DNA of 64,000 nt from the NCBI GenBank assembly GCA_029834535.1, contig JAQMWT010000366.1, forward strand, positions 78,501-142,500, read 5' to 3'. Below the pieces are notes generated by a model that worked only from the letters and a program-made list of their open reading frames with translations, was not told the origin of the DNA and did not search any database. Position numbers and translations under genes: made by a program. This DNA comes from Chrysophaeum taylorii. Taxonomy: Eukaryota; Sar; Pelagophyceae; Pelagomonadales; Pelagomonadaceae. This document shows positions 28,785 to 38,302 of this stretch, one piece after another. Each line of letters opens with the position of its first letter. The stretch's first letter is position 1.

Positions 28785-29984
28785 ATGATGGCTGAGACGG
28801 AGTTCGCGTTCCGGAGGCAAGAGATGACAGCGACACTCCAGCGGGCCGAGCCTAAGCGCGAGAAGATGGAGCGAGTGGACGAGGTCGTCGAGCGCGGGCT
28901 CGACATCGTCACGACGCTCTTAGTTATTGGAACGGCGCTCCCCGTCGTTTTAGGGGGAATATGCGGCGTCACCAAGGACATTCTGGAGGACGTGCGGAAG
29001 TACAAAGGCAGAGCGGAGGACGTGGCACAGGCCGGCTCCCGTGTCGTTGATGTCCTCGAGTTTCTCCAGCTCCTCGCGCATCGTGTTCGTGTTCGCAACT
29101 TGCCCGCTATCGACAAGGTCCGCCGCGCGATGGAGGACCTCAAGTTGCTGCTCGACGACTTCAAGACCGCCGTTCAAGCATTCGGCAACCGCGGCTTCTT
29201 GAAACGAGCCTGGAAACTGCGCAAGCATGCGGGGACGCTCTCGCTCCTCGACGAAAAGATCCGCTGCTGGAAACTCGATATGCTGTGGAAGGTCTACGGC
29301 CTCGCGCGCGACGATCACGTCGAGGAGCTCTTGCTGCGAACTGTGCCGTACAAGCTCGAGGAGGCGCTCCGGAAGCACGTCGAACGCCACGACAACGATG
29401 AGAGCGCCCTTGGAGATGTTGCTAAGGAAGGTGGCGTCGACCCAGAGGAGACCAGGACGGGGCTTGAATCGCTGCACCGAGTAGGAGAGGACATCAACTC
29501 GCAGCTCAAGGAAATGAAGGAAATTATGGCCCAATTGAAGCGTGCCATTGAACGCAGCGACCTCCCTGCTGTCCAGCTTGCTGGCGAGAAGGCATCCGAC
29601 CTGATGGCCAGAACAGGCTCACTTTCTGTGTATGAAAGGGGCCTCGTCTCAAAGCTGCTCGCTGCTTGCTTCTCCGGCGACGCGAATAAGATCGAAAGCC
29701 TCTTGGAGAAAGAGAACGACATCATCCACGAGATGTCGTCTGACGTCGGCGGCGGCGCCGCCTGGGCGCTTTCGGCGCTTCACGTCTCAGCGATGCTCGG
29801 CAACATTGGCGTCATCAAGAGGCTGCATAGTAAGAACGGTGACTTCACCCGCCCGGACGCGCGCAAGCGAACACCCCTGCACCATGCTGCTGCCCACGGC
29901 CACGTCAAGGTCATCTCGTACCTCCTGACCCATTGTGGTGTCGATGTCAACGCCATGGCTGGCTCTGCGCCCGGACAGCCCTGA
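28785..29984 (+). CDS. N-terminal MLKL/HeLo-like helical domain with ankyrin repeats
   Basis: The 399-codon frame opens the composite locus. Residues 35-60 form a hydrophobic helix (IVTTLLVIGTALPVVLGG). Residues 60-185 have the heptad-like pattern of a four-helix bundle of the MLKL/HeLo/MCAfunc kind: DILEDVRKYKGRAEDVAQAG, VDVLEFLQLLAHRV, IDKVRRAMEDLKLLLDDF and LSLLDEKIRCWKLDML. A coiled region around residues 235-275 (EDINSQLKEMKEIMAQLKRAIE) links to ankyrin units (ALHVSAMLGNIGVIKRL, RTPLHHAAAHGHVKVISYLL) at residues 325-390. The frame ends abruptly inside the next ankyrin unit, which continues in the next frame, so the stop at 29982 is not the real C terminus. The domain assignment is by pattern only. 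Confidence 0.65.
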   Translation: MMAETEFAFRRQEMTATLQRAEPKREKMERVDEVVERGLDIVTTLLVIGTALPVVLGGICGVTKDILEDVRKYKGRAEDVAQAGSRVVDVLEFLQLLAHRVRVRNLPAIDKVRRAMEDLKLLLDDFKTAVQAFGNRGFLKRAWKLRKHAGTLSLLDEKIRCWKLDMLWKVYGLARDDHVEELLLRTVPYKLEEALRKHVERHDNDESALGDVAKEGGVDPEETRTGLESLHRVGEDINSQLKEMKEIMAQLKRAIERSDLPAVQLAGEKASDLMARTGSLSVYERGLVSKLLAACFSGDANKIESLLEKENDIIHEMSSDVGGGAAWALSALHVSAMLGNIGVIKRLHSKNGDFTRPDARKRTPLHHAAAHGHVKVISYLLTHCGVDVNAMAGSAPGQP

Positions 29985-31665
29985 TGCGCGCGAGCTACGC
30001 GAAGGGTTCCTCGAGGTCGTTATTTGCCTAGTTGAAGAAAAGGGGCACGCGGACGTGAACGTTGGGTACGACGCCGACTACGGCGATGAGACTGCCATCG
30101 ACTTGGGGCTCAGTGCCGCGGCCACACCGAGGTCGTGCGTGACTTACTTGAAGAAGCAGGGGGCGAAACCACTGTCAAAGCCGTTCTCGATGAATCCTAA
30201 AGGGCCAATAATAACGGAGACTTTCTCCCGACGCCGCATCGGTCGGACCGCAAGCACGCGCCCGCAACCCCCGAGTGAAGGAGAGCAATGCGACCAGAGA
30301 CCTCAAGACACCGGATTGTCAAATGTTCGCGAGACTTCGGATCGTCGCGAAGATCAACCCGTGATCGAGGGAAATTTGGTAGCTCTCGAAGCCTACACTC
30401 GGCCGGGCATGCGCGAACTGCTTTTTTCGGAGATAGGCAGCGACGACTTTGCATCATCCGACCTGCGCAGCGACAATGCCATCGGTACGGGTCTCCCCAC
30501 TACACATCGCCCCCGGTGTCTTGGCGTCGGCAACCTCTGCGCGGGGCACCTCGTTCGCTTGCCAACTACTGGTCGTCCCGTGTTTGAGGTTGTGTTCGAC
30601 TTCATTGGACAAGGGGGTTACGGGGAAGTCTACGTCGTTCGGTCGATGACCCGGGCGGCAACGTTGTTTGCGATGAAACGTGTTCGCTCCGACAAGCTCG
30701 GAGGGGCCTCGAGTAGCAAGAAAACCTCCGAGGAGATTCGGCTCTGTCGAGGAGAGGCCCTGCTCATGGCCCAGCTCGGCACGCACCCTCACGTCGTCTC
30801 GCTCAACTACGGCGTCGTGTCGAGTACCGCGGACTTTTTACTATTTACGACGCTCGTCGACGGGGCGCGCGACTTAGAGCGACTCGTCGTCTCGAGTGGC
30901 GACCTGTACGACGGGGACACGCGCGGCGTGCGTGAATCCATCTCTATGACACTCCGACACGTAGCCTCTGCGCTCGCGTTTTGTCGTGGGTGCGGCGTGC
31001 TTCATCAAGACGTCAAGCTCGAAAACATATACGTGGATACGGCGGGCCGCGCCTTTCTTGGAGACTTCGGCCTGGCAAGCCATGGCGATGGTGTCCACGG
31101 ACAGCTCCGTGCTCCTCTCGAGGGCTGCACGCGCGCCTACGCGTCTCCTGAAGTTATCGGGAAACTTGATGTTTCGTCGGGTCGATATCGTGATTTCGTC
31201 AAGACTACTTCGCCCGCCGAGACTGACATCTGGGCCTCCTTTGGTATCGTCGCCTTACTCTTGTACTGTGGCGACGGGGAGACGTTTCCCGCGAGCGACA
31301 TGAAGCGTCCTCTTGAGTCTATCGTCTTTCCACAACCACCGGATTCGAGCTGGACGAAGGAAGATCGACGTCGAGACTTGGTTGCGGAATTATTCGTTGT
31401 CCATCCATCCATCCATCCATCCGGGGACACGTTTCCCGCGAGCGACATGAAGCGTCCTCTTGAGTCTATCGTCTTTCCACAACCACCGGATTCGAGCTGG
31501 ACGAAGGAAGATCGACGTCGAGACTTGGTTGCGGAATTATTCGTTGTCCATCCATCCATCCATCCATCCGGGGACAATCAACGAGCCGGACACTCTCGAT
31601 GGTGCGTCGCTCTTCCTCTTGTCGCCGAACAGTCTCCACGATGCCGTGCCGTGGCTTCGGCATAA
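29935..31665 (+). CDS. Ankyrin end plus protein kinase domain
   Basis: The first part (from about 29975) completes the ankyrin unit (LEVVICLVEEKGHADVNVGYD). After a Ser/Arg-rich linker a protein kinase begins near 30600: glycine loop FIGQGGYGEVYVV, catalytic Lys in FAMKRV, catalytic loop GVLHQDVKLENIYV (HQD instead of HRD), FLGDFGLAS, the AYASPEVIG motif and DIWASFGIVALLLY. Asp, Asn and Lys are conserved, so activity is plausible. A 147-bp in-frame tandem duplication (31284-31577) doubles a 49-residue piece of the C lobe and includes CCAT repeats; the correct continuation (DTLDGASLFLL...) is in another frame from about 31560. The Met at 29935 is not a genuine start. Confidence 0.75.
   Translation: MVSMSTPWLALRPDSPDARELREGFLEVVICLVEEKGHADVNVGYDADYGDETAIDLGLSAAATPRSCVTYLKKQGAKPLSKPFSMNPKGPIITETFSRRRIGRTASTRPQPPSEGEQCDQRPQDTGLSNVRETSDRREDQPVIEGNLVALEAYTRPGMRELLFSEIGSDDFASSDLRSDNAIGTGLPTTHRPRCLGVGNLCAGHLVRLPTTGRPVFEVVFDFIGQGGYGEVYVVRSMTRAATLFAMKRVRSDKLGGASSSKKTSEEIRLCRGEALLMAQLGTHPHVVSLNYGVVSSTADFLLFTTLVDGARDLERLVVSSGDLYDGDTRGVRESISMTLRHVASALAFCRGCGVLHQDVKLENIYVDTAGRAFLGDFGLASHGDGVHGQLRAPLEGCTRAYASPEVIGKLDVSSGRYRDFVKTTSPAETDIWASFGIVALLLYCGDGETFPASDMKRPLESIVFPQPPDSSWTKEDRRRDLVAELFVVHPSIHPSGDTFPASDMKRPLESIVFPQPPDSSWTKEDRRRDLVAELFVVHPSIHPSGDNQRAGHSRWCVALPLVAEQSPRCRAVASA
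31284..31577 (+). repeat. 147-bp in-frame tandem duplication within the kinase region
   Basis: The block starting GTTTCCCGCGAGCGACATGA at 31284 is repeated from 31431 with no internal change. Each copy ends in (CCAT)4-5 and CCGGGGACA. The duplication adds 49 codons without shifting frame; the frame is lost at the second CCAT tract. Confidence 0.9.
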
Positions 31666-32301
31666 GCGAGATCGAGCACGACTGCGCAGAATGCTTTTAG
31701 CTCCACCTCTAGCCATGAACGCTCTTGTTCAGGCATATGCCTCGCTGCTGATGCGACGCAAAGACCAGCGTGCGGCGCAACCCTGCTAGAAGCAATGCAA
31801 ATTCGAGACGCGTCCGTGCTTAACACTGACGTCGACACGCGCGACGTTTCAGAGATGCTGCTCAACATTGGCCGAGCGGCGGTCGAGCTGAACGATGTCG
31901 GACTCGCGTGCACGGCGCTCGAGGCTGCGGCAGAGAAGGGCGGCGATGCTGCCGAGTGCTACTCGCTCCTCGCCGGCTCACACATTCATGCTGGCAACTT
32001 GGAACAGGCGGTGCTGGCGAGCGAGAAGGCAATTCGTTACGACCCCGTGCACGGTGGTGCGTTTTTTTTTCGCCAAGGCGGAAGCAGCGCATCAACGCGA
32101 CCTGAGTTCCGCGGACTCGCAGTTCATCGATGTCATGCGACAGGCGCGGCTATACGATGCGAAGCTCTTTGCTGCACCGCGCACCGAAAAGGGTGAAGTC
32201 ACCGACCTCGAGACTGCCCCAAGGATCGAGACTGCCCCGAGGACGATGCGGACTCGGCGCGCGATCCCATCACGAACAACCGAGTCTCGGTATCCGCGTG
32301 C
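31580..32301 (+). CDS. Kinase C-lobe end and TPR-like segment, in three frames
   Basis: The kinase end reads DTLDGASLFLLSPNSLHDAVPWLRHKR, ALVQAYASLLMRRKDQ in the frame ending at 31789. From 31795 another frame gives MQIRDASVLNTDVDTRDVSEMLLNIGRAAVELND and then a TPR-like helix pair, AAECYSLLAGSHIHAGNLEQAVLASEKAIRYDP. At the T run near 32060 it shifts again to FFAKAEAAHQRDLSSADSQFIDVMRQARLYDAKLF. A short direct repeat, ATCGAGACTGCCCC, lies at about 32222-32255. The chain of related helical pairs supports a single TPR domain linking kinase and NTPase. Confidence 0.5.
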
Positions 32302-33341
32302 GTGAGAGAACTGCCGCCAATCGTCAAGCATCGACGCGATGTCAAGACCGAGTATCGGGATGCGCCACCGTCAACGAAGGCTCATTCAAGCATCCGAGCA
32401 GCCTTTTCCGAGGTCGTAAACGACTTCGAAGGCGTTTACGAGGCGGCGATGCGCACTGGGCGCGTCGTGATAGACGGTGATGCTGGAAAGGGTTGGGTCC
32501 TGCGTGCTCTCGTTGTTGCGCTCTACGACGAGCAAGTTGACCACCACCACGAAAGAAGTGGTTGCGAATTGGGTGGTTCGAGCGCGTCGGAGTACGTCCT
32601 CCCCTTGACTATTTCCCATCAAACTTCGACGATCCCGACAGCGACTTGATCGGCAGCGCGATCGACAAAGTTCGGGACGACGACGGCGGCGACGCCCTGC
32701 GAGCAGCGCGGATCGACCGACGCCTTGTTCTTTGTCTGGACGGCCTCGACGAAGTTGCGCCGACGACTAGACCATCGATCGTCGAGAAGATCGTGGAGTG
32801 CGCCCAAAATTGTGCTCTCACCATAATCACCACGCGTCCGGCGGCTGAGAAGAACGTCGGCGATTTCGCGCCGCACGGTTTCGCTTTTCTCAGAATTTTC
32901 GCAGTCGATCGCAGACGCGTCGAGACCCTCGGAATTCCTCGCGGCATCATCGCGAGCCACGTCGAGACTCCTTTAGCCCTCCGGCTCGCGATGCTTGCGT
33001 TGTCTTCTACTGGAGAATTACAGCCACCGCCAGTTCTTCGCGATCGTTCCGATTTGTTCCGCGTCGCGGACGAGGGATTTATGACTCGCGCTGTGGTACC
33101 GACGCGACAGGACGGAGCGCTCGTGCTCGCGCGTAATGATCTGCGAGAGTGCGGGAGTTTGGAAGTGCGCGAGATCTTCGAGCGGCTTGCGCTCTTGGCG
33201 CACCAGGAAAGACGAACTTCGTTTAAGTGCGGCGACTTCGAAGCCCTAAAACCGTCCCGGTTGGCTGCGGCGGTCTGGAGCTTAGCGCGGTCTGGGTTGT
33301 TGCCTCCGCTTGCGCCGAGTCTGTTGCTTTCTTCCACCTGA
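32302..33341 (+). CDS. NACHT-type NTPase domain
   Basis: Two overlapping frames (32302-32649 and 32562-33341) together encode a NACHT-like STAND NTPase. The P-loop position reads GRVVIDGDAGKGWVLRAL, which lacks the GK(S/T) pair expected in GxxGxGK(S/T) and looks short by two codons. Walker B is intact in the second frame, RRLVLCLDGLDEVAP, followed by a sensor-like CALTIITTRPA. A helical stretch and SLEVREIFERLALLAHQE, typical of the winged-helix part, follow. The winged-helix end FFHLTFQAFLVARIL is encoded in the third frame at about 33325-33375. In intact proteins of this class ATP binding drives oligomerisation; the broken P-loop may abolish it. Confidence 0.7.
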
Positions 33342-36300
33342 CTTTCCAAGCATTCCTCGTCGCGCGCATCCTTGGGCTTGACAGCCTGCTTGTTGGCGAC
33401 TCGTTCGACCTCGGTGACCGGTGGTGCCAATCGCCCGCGCTCTTTGCGTTTCAACTCGCGGATCCAAGTGGACGCGAGCGACCGCTAACTGCCCTTGCTC
33501 GGAAGATTCCAAAATTGCTGGTGGGCGAGACGGTTGAAGTTTATTCTGCACTCAAACGGGGGTATGAGCCACACGCTGTCGTCTCCTTGGATGAGTTCGA
33601 CTCCGGTGGCAAAAAAATTGGTGTCCAAACACATTCGTGGTCCAAGAAAGAAGTCGTCTCCGCGGAACGTGTGCGGCGAGGTGTGGCGGGAGTTGCAGCG
33701 CTGTCACGGCACGCATCCTCAGAGGGCGAAACTGCGCTCGTGGCAGGAATTCTGGATCGTGGTGCCGACCTTATCACCCCGGTTGATTCCGTGACGAAAG
33801 ATAGCGCTCTGCACGCAGCCGCGCGGTCTGGCAGGTCCGAGTGTGCTCGACTCTTGTTTCGCGCCGGCGCCTGGTTGTTCGCTCGGAGGAATAAGCTAAT
33901 GTCTACGCCAATCGATCTCGGTCTCTCTCGTGTGGTCGGAATTGACCAAAGAGCTGAGATGGCTCGGGTCTTATGGCCACCGCAATGCGATAAGGACCTC
34001 GCCTCTCATCCCATCGTTCCAGAAGTGCAGGAGTGGCTCGACACCGACGAGGCATCAGACAAGATTGCTGAAGACTGGGATGACGACGTGCGTTTGTACG
34101 CATTCGCTCAAGCGTGTCGTCGCAGGCAAACGCGAGTCGCCGCAACACTAGCGGCATTTATCGACACGAATCGTCGTTTCCCTGGCGGAGATAGTGTACC
34201 GCTTCATTTCGCGGTCGTTAATTCGTGCACTCATGCTTTAAGCGTGCTGCTCGAACGCGGAGCACAATTGCACGTCTGCATGTGTGAATCAGCGTTGGAA
34301 CTTGCTTCGAGATTGAATCGCACCGATGCTCTCTCGGCGATGCTTGAAACAAAGAAGTTCGACGAGACCATTCTCAGATTGCATCCTGCTGCACAGTTTG
34401 GGTTTATTGCATGCGTCCAGCTCCTGATCGAGAAGGGTGCCGAGGTCGACAAAGCGTCGACCCACGATGGCGGGACGCCACTTGGATTAGCGTCTCAAAA
34501 CGGCCACGTCGACTGCGTTCAGATCTTGATCGAGAAGGGTGCCGAGGTCGACAAGGCGACGACCAAAAATGGCTCGACGCCACTTCTCGTGGCGTCTCAG
34601 AACGGCCACGTCGAGCGCGTCCGGGTCTTGATCGAGAAGGGTGCCGATGTCCAGAATGCGACGACCGACACTGGATTGACGCCACTATATTCGGCGTCTC
34701 AGAATGGCCACGTCGCGTGCGTCCAGCTATTGATCGAGAAGGGTGCCGAGGTCGACAAAGCGCGGACCGACAGTGGCGTGACGCCTCTTCTCGCGGCGTC
34801 TAACAACAGCCACGTCGCGTGTGTCCAACTTTTGATCGAGAAGGGTGCCGACGTCGACAAAGCGTCAACAGACGATGACACGACGCCGCTTCTCTTGGCG
34901 TCTCAGAACGGCGACTTCGAGTGCGTCCAGCTCATTATCGAGAAGGGTGCCGACGTCGACAAAGCGTCGACCGACAATGGCTTGACGCCACTTCTCGTGG
35001 TGTCTCACAACGGCCACGTCGAGTGCGTCCAGCTCTTGGTCGAGAAGGGTGCCGACGTCGACAAAGTGTCGACCGACAATGGCTCGACGCCGCTTTTATT
35101 GGCGTCTCAGAACGGCCATGTCGAGTGCGTCCAGCTCTTGATCGAGAAGGGTGCCGACATCGACAAAGCGTCGACCGACAATCGCTCGACGCCGCTTTTA
35201 TTGGCGTCTCAGAACTGCCACGTCGAGTGCGTCCAGCTCTTGATCGAGAAGGGTGCCGACATCGACAAAGCGCGGACCGACAATGGCTTGACGCCACTTC
35301 TCATGGCGTCTCAGAACGGCCACGTCGACTGCGTCCAGCTCTTGATCGAGATGGGTGCCGACGTCGACAAAGCGTCGACCACCAATGGCTCGACGCCACT
35401 CATCGTGGCGTCTCAGAACGGCCACGTCGAGTGTGTCCAGCTCTTGATCGAAAAGGGAGCCGAGGTCGACAAAGCATTGACCGACAATGGGTTGACACCA
35501 CTTCTCATGGCGTCTCAGAACGGCCACGTCGAGTGCGTCCAGCTCTTGATCGAGAAGGGTGCTAACGTCGACAAAGCGTCGACCAACAATGGCTCGACGC
35601 CACTCATCGTGGCGTCTCAGAACGGCCACGTCGAGTGTGTCCAGCTCTTGATCGAAAAGGGAGCCGAGGTCGACAAAGCATTGACCGACAATGGCTTGAC
35701 GCCACTTCTCATGGCGTCTCACAACGGCCACGTCGACTGCGTCCAGCTCTTGATCGAGAAGGGTGCCGAGGTCGACAAAGCGTCGACCAACAATGGCTCG
35801 ACACCGCTTTTAGTGGCGTCTCAGAACGGCCACGTCGACTGCGTCCAACTCTTGATCGAGAAGGGTGCCGACGTCGACAAAGCGTCGGCCGACGATGACT
35901 CAACGCCGCTTCTCTTGGGGTCTTACAACGGCCATGTCGACTGCGTCCAGCTCTTGATCGAGAAGGGTGCCGAGGTCGACAAAGCGTCGACCACTAATGG
36001 CTTGACGCCACTCATCGTGGCGTCTCAGAACGGTCACGTCGACTGCGTCCAGCTCTTGATCGAGGAGGGTGCCGATGTCGACAATGCGTCGACCGACGAT
36101 GGCTCGACGCCACTTCTCGTGGCGTCTCAGAACGGCCACGTCGAGTGCGTCCAGCTATTGATCGAGAAGGGTGCCGAGGTCGACAAAGCGCGGACTGACA
36201 ACGGCTTGACGCCACTTCTCATGGCGTCTCACAACGGCCACGTCGAGTGCGTCCGGATCTTGATCGAGAAGGGTGCCGACGTCGACAAAGCGTCGACCGA

Positions 36301-38302
36301 CAATGGCTCGACGCCACTTCTTTTGGCGTCTCAGAATGGCCACGTCGAGTGCGTCCAGCTCTTGATCGAGAAGGGTGCCGAGGTCGACAAAGCGCGGACC
36401 GACAGTGGCTCGGCGCCACTTTTTTTGGCGTCTCAGAACGGCCACGTCGAGTGCGTCCAGCTCTTGATCGAGAAGGGTGCCGACATCGACAAAGCGCGGA
36501 CCGACAATGGCTTGACGCCACTTCTCACGGCGTCTCAGAACGGCCACGTCGAGTGCGTCCAGCTCTTGATCGAGAAGGGTGCCGACGTCGACAAAGCGTC
36601 GACCAACAATGGCTCGACGCCACTCATCGTGGCGTCTCAGAACGGCCACGTCGAGTGTGTCCAGCTCTTGATCGAAAAGGGAGCCGAGGTCGACAAAGCA
36701 TTGACCGACAATGGCTTGACGCCACTTCTCATGGCGTCTCACAACGGCCACGTCGACTGCGTCCAGCTCTTGATCGAGAAGGGTGCCGAGGTCGACAAAG
36801 CGTCGACCAACAATGGCTCGACACCGCTTTTAGTGGCGTCTCAGAACGGCCACGTCGACTGCGTCCAACTCTTGATCGAGAAGGGTGCCGACGTCGACAA
36901 AGCGTCGACCGACAGTGGCTCGGCGCCACTTTTTTTGGCGTCTCAGAACGGCCAGGTCGAGTGCGTCCAGCTCTTGATCGAAAAGGGAGCCGAGGTCGAC
37001 AAAGCATTGACCGACAATGGCTTGACGCCATTTCTCATGGCGTCTTACAACGGCCACGTCAAGTGCGTCCAGCTCTTGATCGAGAAGGGTGCCGAGGTCG
37101 ACAAATCGTCGACCGACAATGGCTCGACGCCACTTATCGTGGCGTCTCAAAAAGGCAACGTTAAGTGCGTCCAGCTCTTGATCGAGAAGGGTGCCGACAT
37201 CGACAAAGCGCGGACCGACAATGGCTTGACGCCACTTCTCATGGCGTCTCACAACGGCCACGTCGACTGCGTCCAGCTCTTGATCAAGAAGGGTGCCGAC
37301 GTCGACAAAGCGTCGACCACCAACGGCTCGACGCCACTCATCGTGGCGTCTCAGAACGGCCACGTCGAGTGTGTCCAGCTCTTGATCGAAAAGGGAGCCG
37401 AGGTCGACAAAGCATTGACCGACAATGGGTTGACACCACTTCTCATGGCGTCTCAGAACGGCCACGTCGAGTGCGTCCAGCTCTTGATCGAGAAGGGTGC
37501 TAACGTCGACAAAGCGTCGACCAACAATGGCTCGACGCCACTCATCGTGGCGTCTCAGAACGGCCACGTCGAGTGTGTCCAGCTCTTGATCGAAAAGGGA
37601 GCCGAGGTCGACAAAGCATTGACCGACAATGGCTTGACGCCACTTCTCATGGCGTCTCACAACGGCCACGTCGACTGCGTCCAGCTCTTGATCGAGAAGG
37701 GTGCCGAGGTCGACAAAGCGTCGACCAACAATGGCTCGACACCGCTTTTAGTGGCGTCTCAGAACGGCCACGTCGACTGCGTCCAACTCTTGATCGAGAA
37801 GGGTGCCGACGTCGACAAAGCGTCGACCGACAGTGGCTCGGCGCCACTTTTTTTGGCGTCTCAGAACGGCCACGTCGAGTGCGTCCAGCTCTTGATCGAA
37901 AAGGGAGCCGAGGTCGACAAAGCATTGACCGACAATGGCTTGACGCCACTCATCGTGGCGTCTCAGAACGGTCACGTCGACTGCGTCCAGCTCTTGATCG
38001 AGGAGGGTGCCGATGTCGACAAAGCGTCGACCAACGACGGCTCGACGCCACTTCTCGTGGCGTCTCAGAACGGCCACGTCGACTGCGTCCAACTCTTGAT
38101 CGAGAAGGGTGCCGACGTCGACAAAGCGTCGACCGACAGTGGCTCGGCGCCACTTTTTTTGGCGTCTCAGAACGGCCAGGTCGAGTGCGTCCAGCTCTTG
38201 ATCGAAAAGGGAGCCGAGGTCGACAAAGCATTGACCGACAATGGCTTGACGCCACTTATCATGGCGTCTTACAACGGCCACGTCAAGTGCCCCAGCTCTT
38301 GA
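33227..38302 (+). CDS. NACHT C-terminal part and first 38 homogenised ankyrin units
   Basis: This 1,691-codon frame starts within the NACHT region, contains FFHLTFQAFLVARILG, then a linker region with degenerate ankyrins (SALHAAARSGRSECARLLFRAGA, PLHFAVVNSCTHALSVLLERGA), and from 34412 the regular 34-residue units with consensus near STPLLxASQNGHVECVQLLIEKGADVDKASTDNG. Ankyrin solenoids bind proteins. The frame ends at 38302 because one base is missing in the Val codon of a CVQLL motif (TGCGTCCAG becomes TGCCCCAG); the array continues unaltered in the next frame. Confidence 0.8.
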   Translation: MRRLRSPKTVPVGCGGLELSAVWVVASACAESVAFFHLTFQAFLVARILGLDSLLVGDSFDLGDRWCQSPALFAFQLADPSGRERPLTALARKIPKLLVGETVEVYSALKRGYEPHAVVSLDEFDSGGKKIGVQTHSWSKKEVVSAERVRRGVAGVAALSRHASSEGETALVAGILDRGADLITPVDSVTKDSALHAAARSGRSECARLLFRAGAWLFARRNKLMSTPIDLGLSRVVGIDQRAEMARVLWPPQCDKDLASHPIVPEVQEWLDTDEASDKIAEDWDDDVRLYAFAQACRRRQTRVAATLAAFIDTNRRFPGGDSVPLHFAVVNSCTHALSVLLERGAQLHVCMCESALELASRLNRTDALSAMLETKKFDETILRLHPAAQFGFIACVQLLIEKGAEVDKASTHDGGTPLGLASQNGHVDCVQILIEKGAEVDKATTKNGSTPLLVASQNGHVERVRVLIEKGADVQNATTDTGLTPLYSASQNGHVACVQLLIEKGAEVDKARTDSGVTPLLAASNNSHVACVQLLIEKGADVDKASTDDDTTPLLLASQNGDFECVQLIIEKGADVDKASTDNGLTPLLVVSHNGHVECVQLLVEKGADVDKVSTDNGSTPLLLASQNGHVECVQLLIEKGADIDKASTDNRSTPLLLASQNCHVECVQLLIEKGADIDKARTDNGLTPLLMASQNGHVDCVQLLIEMGADVDKASTTNGSTPLIVASQNGHVECVQLLIEKGAEVDKALTDNGLTPLLMASQNGHVECVQLLIEKGANVDKASTNNGSTPLIVASQNGHVECVQLLIEKGAEVDKALTDNGLTPLLMASHNGHVDCVQLLIEKGAEVDKASTNNGSTPLLVASQNGHVDCVQLLIEKGADVDKASADDDSTPLLLGSYNGHVDCVQLLIEKGAEVDKASTTNGLTPLIVASQNGHVDCVQLLIEEGADVDNASTDDGSTPLLVASQNGHVECVQLLIEKGAEVDKARTDNGLTPLLMASHNGHVECVRILIEKGADVDKASTDNGSTPLLLASQNGHVECVQLLIEKGAEVDKARTDSGSAPLFLASQNGHVECVQLLIEKGADIDKARTDNGLTPLLTASQNGHVECVQLLIEKGADVDKASTNNGSTPLIVASQNGHVECVQLLIEKGAEVDKALTDNGLTPLLMASHNGHVDCVQLLIEKGAEVDKASTNNGSTPLLVASQNGHVDCVQLLIEKGADVDKASTDSGSAPLFLASQNGQVECVQLLIEKGAEVDKALTDNGLTPFLMASYNGHVKCVQLLIEKGAEVDKSSTDNGSTPLIVASQKGNVKCVQLLIEKGADIDKARTDNGLTPLLMASHNGHVDCVQLLIKKGADVDKASTTNGSTPLIVASQNGHVECVQLLIEKGAEVDKALTDNGLTPLLMASQNGHVECVQLLIEKGANVDKASTNNGSTPLIVASQNGHVECVQLLIEKGAEVDKALTDNGLTPLLMASHNGHVDCVQLLIEKGAEVDKASTNNGSTPLLVASQNGHVDCVQLLIEKGADVDKASTDSGSAPLFLASQNGHVECVQLLIEKGAEVDKALTDNGLTPLIVASQNGHVDCVQLLIEEGADVDKASTNDGSTPLLVASQNGHVDCVQLLIEKGADVDKASTDSGSAPLFLASQNGQVECVQLLIEKGAEVDKALTDNGLTPLIMASYNGHVKCPSS

